A stretch of DNA of 64,000 nucleotides from Armigeres subalbatus (Eukaryota; Arthropoda; Insecta; Diptera; Culicidae). The stretch lies in assembly GCF_024139115.2 (NCBI RefSeq), contig NC_085140.1, positions 155,956,452 to 156,020,451 of the forward strand, written 5' to 3'. A program made the translations under genes and the position numbers. Of this stretch, positions 47,757 to 59,285 are shown one piece after another; the first letter of the stretch is position 1; every line of letters begins with the position of its first letter. Under the pieces are notes generated by a model. It saw only the letters and a list, made by a program, of their open reading frames with translations. It did not search any database and had not been told where the DNA came from.

Positions 47757-48780
47757 TGTTAAAGCGCGTGTGCTCCCTTAGGGACCGGGCTTGGTTAGTA
47801 CCATCCCAATCTAGCTTAGGTAAGCAGAAATGACTATTCTTATTGTTTGAATGTTGGCCTAATTATCCCGTTGAATAGGATTCCCTACTCAACGTGGGGT
47901 GCTTATGTGTACCCAACGTAAGTACACGCGCGGCTGTTTCTAACCGCCACCGAGTGAGTAAGACGATCAACGAGATCGAGCAGTGGTTCCCCAATATAAA
48001 CCAGCTATTCGTCCCAGCCGTGGGTGTGGTGTGATTTTTCCACCCATACGGCTCATTACCACCCACCAAGCTCCAGTGCAGTGTAAAGTGCTCGCTCACC
48101 AACGTTTCGGTCGCCGTCAGAAGTGTTCATTCGAACAACACGCATACGCACCCGGTCACTCGAGGAAATCTGCTCGACCGGAAGGCACTGTCGGTGCAGT
48201 TCACGCGTTCATTGGCGCACCGTTCAATCAGCACGAGTACCTGGGAGCTCGAAATCGCTACGCGCATTTCGTAAAGGAGATAGCTTCTCACTGCTCGACC
48301 ACGTGATGGTAATATCGATTTGATCGCTGGACTTTACGCGTACGCCAACGAGTTCATCCACACCACTTCGACGCGTCGTGGGAGCTTCCCACCAAGAGCC
48401 AGGTTTAGGGTAGAAATAAGGTAGGATAGACAGTAAGACCGCCCTTCCCTCCAATGTAAAACCCTAAAACGAAATGCACGATTAATATAAATCTGTCTGA
48501 GTTTGCCATTTCTATATTCTTTGTTCAAATGGTATTTTTAGTAATTTTTTTCTCAATGGTTTGATCGGTTTGATGAACAATATTTTCCACTTGGTCCAAA
48601 GGGTTCCCAATTTATTTGCTTCGGGTTTGGGTAGTTGAAGTGAACGAGAGTGTTTGAACCACTTAACTCGCCTAAAGATAAGGGTCTCAGCCGGACTCCA
48701 ACGTACGTCAGCAGCCTCCCTGGTACTGGGAGTGGCGCTTAAGCTGCTGAACGGTTGTAAGGACATACTTCTTCGTTACA
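47757..48780 (+). repeat. Probable 5' LTR of the gypsy element
   Basis: The boundaries are inferred: TGTTAAAGCG at 47757 and CGTTACA at 48780, giving TGT...ACA ends and 1024 bp, immediately before the primer-binding site. No second copy exists in the window to confirm the ends. Confidence 0.6.
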
Positions 48781-48783
48781 ATT

Positions 48784-48801
48784 TGGCGCCCAACGTGGGG
48801 C
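48784..48801 (+). promoter_or_regulatory. Primer-binding site (tRNA-Lys type)
   Basis: TGGCGCCCAACGTGGGGC matches the complement of the 3' end of a lysine tRNA, as used by several retroelements. It starts 3 bases after the inferred LTR end. Confidence 0.85.
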
Positions 48802-49078
48802 CGGTAAAGTGGTTAACTAGTTGAATTCATTTGGATTTTGTTGAGATAGTTTAGATTTTCTTTCACTGTAATATAGTTGGGTCAGTTGGTTAAATTTTGA
48901 GTGTAATTTATATCGTAAGTTTGAATTCTGAATAGTTCGATAGTACCTACTTTAGAATAAGATTGAATTTTTTTTTGGTGATTGGTTAATTAGGTTAATT
49001 GTTTTCTTTTTCTTTAACATTTTTTTAAAACTTATTTTTATTTTTATTTATCTTGATTTGTTCTGAATATTTTGAAAG

Positions 49079-49702
49079 ATGGATTTCTACCGTATAAATA
49101 CCAATGATCTGGAAGAGGATGAGCTTAATTATGAACTTGCGATTCGAGGAGCTCCAATTGATGGAAATCTTGATTCACGTCGCAGAGCTTTACGTAATCT
49201 GCTTCGTGAGCGACAAAATGGTTATAATCTGCAAATAGCTGACCATTTGATGTCTAATGACTATGACTTATTACCCCAACGACTCCGTAGAATTGGGTCG
49301 TTATTAGTGTCAGGGATAGACACAGGATGCTTATCCAGGTTGGTGCATTACCATATGAGAGTACGTAGGCACGCCCCTCGGGATGCCATGCAAGCAGAAA
49401 ATAAATATTTATTGTTGGATTTAATTGCTCGAATGGGTCAACAGTATTTTGGCGTGAATTTTGAGATTATGAACCAATCGGATCCCCCTACTGAGTTCGA
49501 TCTTAATGCGCCTGTCTTAATGGGAGAAGTTGAGCAGAATGTAGTCAATGAATCTCCACTTCCCCCGTTGCCCCCTCATGGCGGAGCAATTCGCCGAGTT
49601 AAACCACCAGCTGGAAAACAGTTGGAGGGGCAACCAGAATCAGAAAATGTCGAGAATGTCTTAATTGCTTATGCCCAGGTATTTTCATATCATACGATAT
49701 AG
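49079..49702 (+). pseudogene. Gypsy gag, N-terminal part
   Basis: An open frame of 207 codons begins at ATG 49079 with MDFYRINTNDLEEDELNYEL, an N-terminal gag pattern familiar from insect gypsy elements. It includes a basic RRRALRNLLRER segment and a proline-rich end (PLPPLPPHGG). The frame closes at a stop about 160 bases before the N gap. Gag residues resume beyond 50380 in other frames. Confidence 0.75.
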
Positions 49703-49864
49703 TTCGTAGCCTTAATAGGCTATGTTTTGCCTCATTTCTCGGATTATAAAATATTGTTGTTTATTTGCTGTTCGGGTTGTTCAACAATTTATTGAACTCA
49801 AGTTTGGGCTCCCGCAGACATTAATTGAATTCAATTGGCTTTTCTCGGTGACTTTAATTAAAAA

Positions 49865-49889
49865 NNNNNNNNNNNNNNNNNNNNNNNNN
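49865..49889. other. Assembly gap (25 N)
   Basis: 25 consecutive N bases inside the gypsy gag region. The true length is unknown, and any frame statement across it is unsafe. Confidence 0.99.
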
Positions 49890-50379
49890 GTAGGCCCCTC
49901 GTTACTCCGGATTGGATGGCAGGTGTAGGGGTCCTTGAATTTGAATCATCAAGTGCTCAGGACCGTGGCCTAGTCGTTCCACGAGTCTCCGTCAAGACCT
50001 CAAAAAAGACCGGAAGAAATTCCAAAGTTTCATTCGTTAGTCACTGAGCAAATCAGCAAAGGACTTCGCTGCCTCCCCAGGTTTTTCTGCGCTTCCTTCT
50101 CAGGAGATAAATCCACGACTCACAATCGTCCAAAACAGACAATTTTGACCCTTGTTTACAATTCAATACCCCGCTCCAATTCAACAACTCACCCAGTTTC
50201 ACACGGATTTTCAAGTTCTGAACCAATATAGTTTCAACTTCGATAATTCTCGTATCAAAGATGAGTACAAAGCATTGAGAATCCGCGGAAAGTCTGATAG
50301 ACCAAGTAAACGCGATTGGAGTGCATACGGGATTACGCCTAAAGCTCGTCCTGAGTGAGAAATCCTCCGCGCCTGCACG

Positions 50380-51895
50380 ATGCCTGTATTGGAGCGAAAC
50401 ATGAGTGAATATGTTCATGCTTCTGATATCGAGCAATATGTGCGCCGAGCAGTTCATCAACTTGGTAGAGAAACGCAGGCTCGAAATATTAATGAACAAG
50501 AGGTCAAAATCTGGCTGACCACATTGCAGAGATGGAACGAACTGGCGACAAACTTCGACTCCTCAAAGGTCGTTCAAAGAATTACAGCCAACTTTTCAAA
50601 TAGGACAATCGATCCTTCAAAATCCCCTGAAAGGCATACAAAGATTTCAAGATCCCGTACCTCCTCTTCAGATGGCCCAAGGGCTTTCGATTATGTCCCA
50701 CCATTTCAAATGCCCCCACATGAGCGGGTTGAAACTGAGCGTGAACCTTATTTCTGCAATGCAACAAGGTCCTCGCATGAATACTGAAACCTATGGACTC
50801 TGAGGTGCTTTCAGACCAAAAGACCACCGGTCCCTTATGGATCAGGTCGAAGCGATCTCCAAGGTGATGCTTATTCTTTCTACTCACGTCATAGAAACCA
50901 CACCAACAGTGTGCTATCAGAAAAATGGCAAGTTTTCTGAGATACCAATGCCGTTCCGGTTACAGATTTTCTACGCCAGATTGACATTCTGTGTCGATCT
51001 TATGCCATCAATAAGCAAGATTTGAGAATGCACGCTCATCTCTTGTTTAAGGATAACGCATATGGATGGTATACAACCTGAGGAAAAATTCGTAACATGG
51101 GAGATTCTTGAAAGTTATCTCAAAATGAGATATGACAATCCGAACGTGACAGAATGATCGAGAAGAATTGAGGAATGCAAACAGCGGCCCAATGAACTCT
51201 TCAGTGCGTATCTCACCGACATCGAGATGTTAGCACAAAGGATGATACGGAAAATGAGTGAGCAGGAGAAGTTGATTTGATCGTCGACAATATGAAAATC
51301 TCCTATAAACGACGTCTCGCCCTGGAACCTATTCAATCCATTGAGCACCTGGCACAACTGTGTTTTAAGTTTGAGCATTGGAGAGCAATTTATACCATGT
51401 ATCTGGCCAGCCTCGGCCGACGTAAACCAGCTACGTTTGAATGAAGCCGAATCAGACGACGAACCTGAAATTGATGAGCCAGAATTAGTTTTGATTACAA
51501 GCCAAACGAACATGGCGTTGAAAAGTCTGGGCCGAAAGTAAAACAAGTGGTGACTCTAAAGGAGATCAGTATGACCTGTTGGAATTGTCAAATGGACGGA
51601 CACATGTGGCGGGACTGCGATCAACGCAAGAAGATCTTTTGTCATATTTGTGCCAGTTGGATACCACTGCGTTCCGTTCGGCCAAACACAATCTTCCTTC
51701 CGAGGAAGAAAAGAAAAAACGAATAAGCGAGGATGATTTGGGAATCGTTATCCTCCGGAGGATGATCAGCAGATTCCCATCAATTACGAACACTTAACCG
51801 AGTGTTTCACATCAATACTCAAATACATCGTTGTCCCATATTAAAGTTCAAATTTTAATAAACAGATTGAAGGCTTAGCTGATACGGGATCGCTT
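50380..51895 (+). pseudogene. Gypsy gag C-terminal half, zinc knuckle and protease
   Basis: Broken frames encode the capsid-like part. A CCHC zinc knuckle at 51577-51618 reads C-x2-C-x4-H-x4-C, with a second cysteine pair (FCHIC) after it. An aspartic protease active site DTGS follows at 51881-51892. Several stops separate these parts. Confidence 0.78.
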
Positions 51896-52180
51896 TCTCT
51901 TAGCTCATTAGAATTACTCGGACAACTAGGACTTCAAGTGAACCGATTCCACTAAAGGTATCACGCAGACGGTACATCATACAAAAGGATATGCGAACAT
52001 ACCATATTCCTTCCAGAACCAAACCCATGTAGTCCGATTTAATTATTCCCGAAATCAACAAGGATTTAATCCTTGGAATAGATTTCTTAACTAATTTGGC
52101 TTCAAACTAACTAACCTGATGAGAGTCCAGCTAGCTTGGAAGTTAGCCATAGAGCTGAGGTTAACGATTAGGATTTTACT

Positions 52181-53515
52181 TTGCGGAGGATTATTTCGGA
52201 GAACAAGAGCATTTGCTTTAACCTTGTGCCGGAGAAACCTACGGACGTACATAGCGATGTCGAGCCAGTAGACGAAAGCTTAAATGCCGACTCTGAAATT
52301 CCTGAGCATGATTTCAATCACCCGCTGATATCTTCACTGAGCATCAGCTCAATGATGAAGAAGCGAGAACTATTCAAAGCTATCCAATATCTACCTGCAA
52401 CTAAAGAAGGTCACCTTGGGAGAACCACGATGATCAAACACGATGTTGAACTGCTCCCTGGTGCAAAACCAAAGAAAATTGCTTATTACCGGTGGTCCCA
52501 ACTATTGAGTCCGTAATCGATGCTGAAATTGAAGAATGCGCAACCTCGGTGTCATAGAAGAATGTCCAGGAGGGTCGATTTTCTTAATCCCTTGCTTCCG
52601 GTAAAGAAATCGAGCGGGAAATGGAGAATTTGCCTCGATTCTCGTCGATTGAACCAATGTACTAAAAGGACGAATTCCTTTCCCAACATGATGGGAATAT
52701 TGCAACGGATCCCGAAATCAAAATACTTTACGGTAATTGATTTATCGGAATCTTATTACAAGTACGTTGAAGAGTCGGCCAAGGACAAAACGGCCTTTAG
52801 AACCAACAAGGGATTGTTTCGGTTTGTGGTCATGCCATTTGGTTTGACCAACGCTCCCGGCCACCATGGTCGTAATGTCACGCGTTCTAGGTCATGATCA
52901 GAACCGTATGTATGCATATCTGGATGATATATAATCAAATAGTTTCGCAGAACACCTTCGTCTTATAGAAATAGTTGGACGACGACTTCAGGCAGCAGGA
53001 CTTACGATAAATCTGCAGAAGAGTAACTTCTGCCAGTCTAAATTCGGTATTTGGGATATGTCCTATCCGAAGAGGGTCTTACCATGGATGCCAGTAAGAT
53101 CCAACCAATCCTCGACTACCCTACGCCAAAACCGTCAAAGATATAAGGAGGCTTCGCTGGTTTCTACCAGAAATTCATTTCCAATTACTCTCACACACCC
53201 TATCACCAACCTTCTGCGAAAAGATCGTAAGAAGTTTTCGTGGACCCAAGAAGCGGATGTAGCCTTTAATGCACTCAAGAGCGCCTTGGTCAGTGCCCCA
53301 GTTCTCGCTAATCCTGATTTCGGAAAGCCGTTTGTTATCGAAACAGAGTCTGATTTGGCCGTTGGTGCGTCCTAACCTGGTTGGATGGAGCACGAAAGCC
53401 CATTGCCTATTTTTCCAAAAATTATCGGCCACCGAGCGCTATAGCGCAACCGAAAGGAGTGCCTGGCGGTTCTTCTGGGAATTGAAAACTTTAAACATTT
53501 TGTAGAAGGCCAAAC
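52181..53515 (+). pseudogene. Gypsy reverse transcriptase and RNase H region
   Basis: The frame at 52520-52897 has KKSSGKWRICLDSRRLNQ, KYFTVIDLSESYYK and RFVVMPFGLTNAP. After a frame change the catalytic YLDDI is at 52917-52931. RNase H-like text follows (FGKPFVIETESDLAVGAS, near 53320). Frameshifts at about 52500, 52870, 52935 and 53375 make it non-functional. Confidence 0.85.
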
Positions 53516-53984
53516 GTTCATAGTTCAAACTGATGCTATGAGTTTGACGTTTCTACAAAGCATGTCGATAGAAATCTCACGCATCGCCCGATGGGCCTTA
53601 AACTCGGCAAATGATATTTTGCTCTATCGACGAGGCAGCGAGAACATTCCGCGGATGCACTGTCCGAGCTGTATTTTCGCTCGTAATCCAATTACCGACC
53701 CTACATCGATCAGCTAAAAATGATCGAACGTTATCCTGAACGCCATCCTGATTTCAAAATTTCATGCGGGAAGGTGTACAAGTTGTTACGAACTCGACCC
53801 TACCTGATGATCCTGGTTTTCGATGGAAGAGCTCAAGAAGAAAGGAAGGGAATCATTCAGTCTACCTAGAAGAGAACACCTGGGTACCGTAAAAGCTTTG
53901 AAAATTAGAGCGTTTCTACTGGCCGCGGATGCACAGAAGTAAAACGATTTTGTATATTGGAAATTTGGAATCTAAAGTTCGAAT

Positions 53985-54430
53985 TCTAATGTAACCTGCT
54001 TTCAGGAAAGCCCAAATCCAGCAACCGCCCATGGAGCTGATATCTATGGATTTTTGGGTCCCTACCCGCGTACTAAAAACGGCAATATTTGGATTCTTGT
54101 TATTTGCGATTATTTTTCAAAATTTGTTATGGTGAAGTCTACGTACGGCCACCGCAACGCGGTATGCACCTTTGTAGAGAATATGATCTTCACTTTGTTT
54201 GGAGCCCTGCTGCATGTATTACGGATAACGCTCAAGTTTTCAAATCGGAAAATTTGAAAATTTGTTGAAGAGTATTCGTCACGCACTGGAATTTGCAGTA
54301 TATCACCCTAGCCCAAATCCGACAGAACGAGTTAACGCGTGATAGTGACCGCCATCCGTTGCTCGTTAAATCGAAATACGTGCAATGAACGAAGTACATC
54401 GATAAGTTCAATCAAAGGTAATTGCCTATT
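53985..54430 (+). pseudogene. Gypsy integrase core fragment
   Basis: The catalytic triad is recognisable: D at about 54049 (MDFLGPYPRTKNGN context), D at about 54224 (ITDNAQVF) and E at about 54325 (NPTERVN). A stop lies between the second D and E. The C-terminal integrase region decays after about 54430. Confidence 0.82.
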
Positions 54431-54472
54431 TCCGGGGATTAAACCACCCGACTTGGACGTTAATTTACAATG

Positions 54473-54691
54473 TTATGAAAACTCATATGTGAATATGTAC
54501 GTTATGTGGAAGATATTGATTTGAAAAATGTATTGGAGGTAACCACTTTCCCTTCGATGGGACTCGAACCCATGACCCTACTGTAGGGTCATGGGTTCGA
54601 GTCCCATCGAAGGGAAAGTGGTTACCTCCAATACATTTTTCAAATCAATATCTTCCACATAACGTACATATTCACATATGAGTTTTCATAA
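54473..54691. repeat. 219-bp near-perfect palindrome with tRNA T-arm-like sequence
   Basis: The two 109-bp arms are exact inverses as far as I can check, centred on T at 54582 (CCCTAC-T-GTAGGG). Each arm contains GGGTTCGAGTCCC, a T-arm with a 5-bp stem (ATGGG/CCCAT), followed by GAAGGGAAAGTGGTTACC. Thus two copies of a tRNA-derived repeat lie head to head. The right arm ends in an A run. Confidence 0.9.
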
Positions 54692-54736
54692 AAAAAAAAG
54701 TTTTTTCTGCGCTACGTTTCGGTTTTTTTTCAGCCA

Positions 54737-54840
54737 TCAGACGTAATTCGCTAATGTGACCATTTCCCACGCTCGTTCAAACTAATCTGGTTCAGTTTGA
54801 CCAAGGATGGGAAATGGTCGCGTTAGCGAATTACGTCTGA
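54737..54840. repeat. Second hairpin, 33-bp arms
   Basis: TCAGACGTAATTCGCTAA at the left and its inverse at the right delimit arms that differ at two positions. The loop holds a smaller TCAAACT/AGTTTGA pair. It ends 45 bases before the AFG3L2 exon, so it lies in the intron. Confidence 0.85.
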
Positions 54841-54884
54841 AGAAGTTACTGTGGTGTATATAAAACCAGTTTTGAATTTTTCAG

Positions 54885-55310
54885 ATAACTCGCTTCGGAA
54901 TGAACAGAAAAGTCGGCCAGGTCAGTTTCGATTCACAGTCCGGTGATCCGATGTTTACCAAGCCCTACTCGGAGCAAACAGCGCAGCTGATTGACGAAGA
55001 AGTTCGGAAGCTAATCGACAGTGCATACAAACGGACAGTTGATCTACTGGTCAAGCATAAATCTGACGTGGAGAAGGTTGCTGAGCGATTGCTCAAAAAT
55101 GAAATCCTCAGTCGGGATGACATGATTGAATTGCTTGGAAAGCGACCGTTCCCAGAAAAATCTACCTATGAGGAGTTTGTCGAAGGCACTGGCTCTTTTG
55201 AGGAAGATACAACACTTCCGGAAGGCTTGTCAAGCTGGAACAAGGAAAAGGCGCCCGTAGAGGAGCACGATTCGAGCAGTAAAAAGCCAACTGAAACGAC
55301 GAAAGCATAG
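54885..55310 (+). CDS. AFG3L2-type mitochondrial m-AAA protease, terminal coding exon
   Basis: The exon follows the acceptor TTTTTCAG and reads [16 protein letters not shown], then [38 protein letters not shown] and [12 protein letters not shown], 141 codons with the stop. This is the C-terminal part of the M41 peptidase domain and tail of AFG3L2/FtsH-type proteases, which degrade and process proteins at the mitochondrial inner membrane (family knowledge). The HExxH motif and AAA module belong to upstream exons, which I do not find anywhere in the window. The frame is intact and highly conserved, so this is not an obvious pseudogene. A true acceptor argues against a retrocopy. ATG at 54900 is internal. 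Confidence 0.93.
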   Translation: MTRFGMNRKVGQVSFDSQSGDPMFTKPYSEQTAQLIDEEVRKLIDSAYKRTVDLLVKHKSDVEKVAERLLKNEILSRDDMIELLGKRPFPEKSTYEEFVEGTGSFEEDTTLPEGLSSWNKEKAPVEEHDSSSKKPTETTKA

Positions 55311-55381
55311 TAGAAATATGATTTTTATAGCAGTATATGTAACAAACAAGAAAAGTGTATCGGAGTCAGACGGGCGGCTTG

Positions 55382-55387
55382 AATAAA
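55382..55387 (+). terminator. Polyadenylation signal AATAAA for the AFG3L2-type gene
   Basis: It is the first canonical signal downstream, 72 bases after the stop codon. Confidence 0.7.
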
Positions 55388-56094
55388 TCACCAATTGTTA
55401 AATGAGATGTATCATGTTCAATGTATTTTATTTGATTCGAAAATTTTAATTGTAGTTTATAAAATACTAAAACTTTATTAATCTGTGTTTATTGATACTT
55501 ATGCCAAAAATAAGGCAGGGGCTTCATGGAGAAATCAGCAGAATTCGAAGGAGTTTCACTATTTTACAAAGGTTACCGCTTTGGGTGGCCATTTTGCCCC
55601 ACTTTCCCCTTAATCTCGGCCTCTATTCATTTCAATCGTGTAATTCTTAGAATGAACTGGGGATAGAGTTGAAAACGCGTGCCCGCCTTGTAATAAAATG
55701 GTTCGTCCATAAGCAAAGCCAGCCAAATCAATTTTCAAAACAATATTTCCTTAATCTATTACAAAGAGCAACTGCAACTTACTGGCACCTGCTGCCTACC
55801 AATCTACGATATAATGTGAAGCGTCGCACACTACCTGCTATTTCAACACTCATAATAGTTTGTATGCCTCGCTGCTAAACTCGCGCTTCCTAATACCGAG
55901 CCTTACAGAACAATTCCTCCTGGTCCAATCTGTTGCACCCTCTGTTGGATAGCTCCTCAATGCTCCGATGCTCCTCCTGGATTCCTGCTGACCAGTCAGC
56001 AACATTTAGAACTTTCTTGATGAATTCCGCCCGGCCTTACCCATGACTTTCGTTGCCAAACCATGATCCCATTTGCGCCACGCGACTTGTGCGG
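55388..56094. other. No gene seen
   Basis: 3' flank of the protease exon. Broken minus-strand text near 55900-56050 may belong to a retroelement, but no motif is clear enough to name. Confidence 0.4.
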
Positions 56095-56298
56095 TCGATC
56101 TATGATCCCACTGGTGTAACGCTGACGGACAATCCATCCCACTAAGATGTAGATCCGAAACCGTTTCTGGGCCCATGATCTGTTACAAAGAAATAATCGA
56201 TCTATGATCCCACTGGTGTAACGCTGACGGACAATCCATCCCACTAACATGTAGATCCGAAACCGTTTCTGGGCCCATGATCTGTTACAAAGAAATAA
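56095..56298. repeat. Two-copy tandem duplication, 103-bp period
   Basis: CGATCTATGATCCCACTGGT starts at 56095 and again at 56198, and the units are almost identical (one difference seen, AAGATG against AACATG). On the minus strand the same peptide, SWAQKRFRIY...VRQRYTSG, is read twice. Confidence 0.9.
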
Positions 56299-56859
56299 GT
56301 AGTTGTAGAATCCCTGTGGCTGCAATACATACTTGAATTGAAGATGTACAATAATCGACCAGACCCGTCAACGATCCGACCATAGACGTCCGACCCGAAT
56401 AGGTCCTTTTCCAAATTCATGTTGAAGGGATGGATGGCGTCATTGCTTGCCCTGCACACACGTTTCGCAGAGTATTGTGTGTAATAGATATAATAATTAG
56501 ATAAATAAACAGCACAATTTGGCAAAGAAAACTGTGCATCATAATCAGTTATCAGTCATCAGCCGGAAATGAAAGCCATGTTTAACCGTATTGAAACGTT
56601 CCATGTTCCAATTTATTGCCGATATTTCACGCTTTCAGGGGCAATAGGGACTATTCTGCCTTGAATAGCATATGTGTCCCATATGAATAGGAAACCCAGC
56701 AAAGATGGGACAGATATACGATTCACGGCAGTGACCCATGAATAGGCTTGACGATCCCTCCCCAGGCCAACTATGCCTGTCTAGGATGTGGCGGAGCCCG
56801 ACAGTGGGCTCTTTTGTTCTTCTATAAAAAGTTACAAGCAGGCTCCGTCAAAGCGACCG
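56299..56859. other. No gene seen
   Basis: No recognisable gene. The GC-richer part beyond 56680 may already be the leader of the following RTE. Confidence 0.4.
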
Positions 56860-58468
56860 TGTGCCGCTCAAAGCATATAAAAGCCAAAGTCTTGGTGTTT
56901 AGTGGGACGTGTAAACATACCTGACATGACGGCCTTCCGACCTTCAGAGGCGAATCGCTGCCAGATGGTAGCTAAAACCTCTTAAAACTAAAAAGAAAAA
57001 GGAGGCCCTCCGACGATACATTAGGTTTGCGTTTAATAAGCCGCCTTTAAAAGCAAACATTACGAACGATATAGAAGACAACATGACCCGATACAATCGG
57101 CAACGACTTGGGAGTCGTACACTTATTACGTAAGCAATTTTTCTGGAGATTGGAAGCTAGGAAAATGGAACAGCTAGTCGTAAGGTTTCGCAGGTTGCGA
57201 CAGAATATTCTACGATGAATTATATTCCTGCAACTTCGCCCTCGACTTCGACGTTGTAGCGCTGCAGGGAATCTGCTGGACAGGACAGAAAGTGTTGAAA
57301 AGCGGGCATCATTCGGCTACTTTCTTTCTACTAAAGCTGTGGCACCACCAATGAGCTGGGAACCAACTTCATAGTATTGGGCAAAATGCGCCAACGCGTG
57401 ATTGGGTGCCAGGAAATCAACGCAAGGATGTGCAAGCTGAGGATAAAAGCCCATTTCTTCAACTATAGCATCATCAACGTACACTTCCAACACGAAGGGA
57501 GGCCCGACGACGAGAAAGAAACGTTCTATGCACAGCTGGAGTAAACATACGATGGATGCCCACTGCGAGACGTCAAAATCGTCATCGGCTACATGAACGC
57601 TCAGGTAGGCAGAGAAAAAAAATTCTAGACCGGTCATCGGATCGGATAGTCTGCATGTCGTATCGATAGACAACGGCAAACGATGCATACACGTTGCAGC
57701 CTTCCGTGGAATGGTAGCCCAAAGCACTTTCTTCCCATGCCTGCGCTCAAAACTCTCGACGGTATGCAACATGCGGCGAAGTCGAACGGCGCAGCTCAAC
57801 ATTGGGTGGCTACACGACAATAGACTAGCCCAGGACTACGCGCAGCAGCTGGAAGTGAAGATGGTTGGAGAGATATTTGGTCCGCTATTGGTAGCAACCG
57901 CTGCACTTGGCACGGTGCCCCCGGAGCAGATAAATTACTGATATTACGGAATGTGAGCAGTTAGTGGAGGAGATGAATGCAGCATGGGTGAGATTGCTGC
58001 AACGCCGCACGAAGGCGAACGAGGGACGATACAAACGGGTGCGCCAGCAGGAAGATTAAGACCGTAAAGAGACGGAGCAACGAGCAACTGTACCGTGCTA
58101 ATAAAGCACGAAAGTTCTATGAAAAGCTGAACCGTTCACGTAAAGGCCACGTGCCACAGCCTGATATGTAGCGACATAAACGGGAATCTTCTTACGAATG
58201 TGCGTAAGGTGGCGGCAACACTACGAAGAGAATCTGAATGGTGATGTGGCAGGAAATGCAGAACATACGTTTTCCGGTTCCGGATCTTTGAGAAATTGAA
58301 AACAAAATAACCCCTGGGGTTGACCAATTTCCAGGAGAGCTATTTAAAAACGGTAGTGAGGCACTGGCTAGAGCGCTGCACTGGGTCAATACCAAGGTTT
58401 TGGAGGTTGAGATACTGCCGCAGGAGTTGATGGAAGGTGTCGTGTGCCCCATCTACAAAAAGGGCGAT

Positions 58469-58779
58469 AAGCTGGATTGAATGGGCCCTCCTTAGCCGTG
58501 CGGTAAGACGCGCGGCTACAAAGCAAAACCATGCTGAGGGTGGCTGGGTTCGATTCCCGGTGCCGGTCTAGGCAATTTTCGGATTGGAAATTGTCTCGAC
58601 TTCCCTGGGCATAAAAGTATCATCGTGTTAGCCTCATGATATACGAATGCAAAAGTTACCATTTTTGCATTTTTGCATTTTTGAGGCTTAGAAACCTCGA
58701 AGTTAATAACTGTGGAAGTGCTTAATGAACACTAAGCTGCGAGGCGGCTCTGTCCCAGTGTGAAGAAGAAGCTGGATTG
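58469..58779 (+). mobile_element. Feilai-like SINE with 11-bp TSD, right arm only
   Basis: AAGCTGGATTG is duplicated at 58469-58479 and 58769-58779, flanking a SINE that starts AATGGGCCCTCCTTAGCC and ends GTGTGAAGAAG. A-box and B-box are intact (GGTTCGATTCCCGG). The left arm at about 45690 shows the uninterrupted target. Confidence 0.9.
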
Positions 58780-59285
58780 CAGCAAGTACTTCGCAATAAT
58801 ATTTATTGCTGAACACCGCCTATAAGGTATATTATTCATATATTATACTATATATACATCTACTACACCGCCTACAAGGTACTCTCCCAAATTTTATGCC
58901 GTCGACTAGCACCAATTGCAAGAGAGTTCGTGGGGCAGTACCAGGCGGGATGCATGGGCGAACGCTCCACCACAGACCAGGTGTTCGGTGTACCCCAGAT
59001 ATTACAGAAATACCGCGTATACAACACATCATCTATCCCTCGACTTCAAAGCCGCATATGATACAATCGATCGAGATCAGCTATGGCAGCTAATGCACGA
59101 ATGAGTTTCTGTGGCATTCTAGACTCCCTTTGAAACGCGTAGAGGGTTACTGCAAGATGCTGTTTTTTCGTGTCTGCTATTTAACATCGTTTTGGAGGGG
59201 TTAATACGTAGCTCAGGGATCGACTCGAGTGATATGATTTTCACGAACGTCCGTCCAGTTATTTGGTTTCGCCGACGAGTTAGAT

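Larger units (their letters stand above)
47757..54430 (+). mobile_element. Ty3/gypsy LTR retrotransposon, degenerate, 3' LTR not found
   Basis: In order: a probable 5' LTR, a lysine-tRNA-type primer-binding site, gag with a CCHC knuckle, a DTG protease, reverse transcriptase with YLDDI, RNase H and a D,D,E integrase. The domain order (RT before integrase) and the MPFGLTNAP block place it in Ty3/gypsy. Many frameshifts and stops make it inactive. The integrase fades out near 54430, just before a palindrome, and no second LTR is present. A 25-N gap lies inside gag. The element appears to occupy the intron before the AFG3L2 exon. Confidence 0.9.

Noticed and set aside
54540..54625. tRNA gene in the palindrome centre
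   Set aside because: Only the T-arm half is tRNA-like and it is mirrored. No D-arm or anticodon arm can be formed.
54885..55310. Processed pseudogene (retrocopy) of AFG3L2
   Set aside because: Coding similarity stops exactly at a good splice acceptor and there is no A tail or target duplication at the 3' end.
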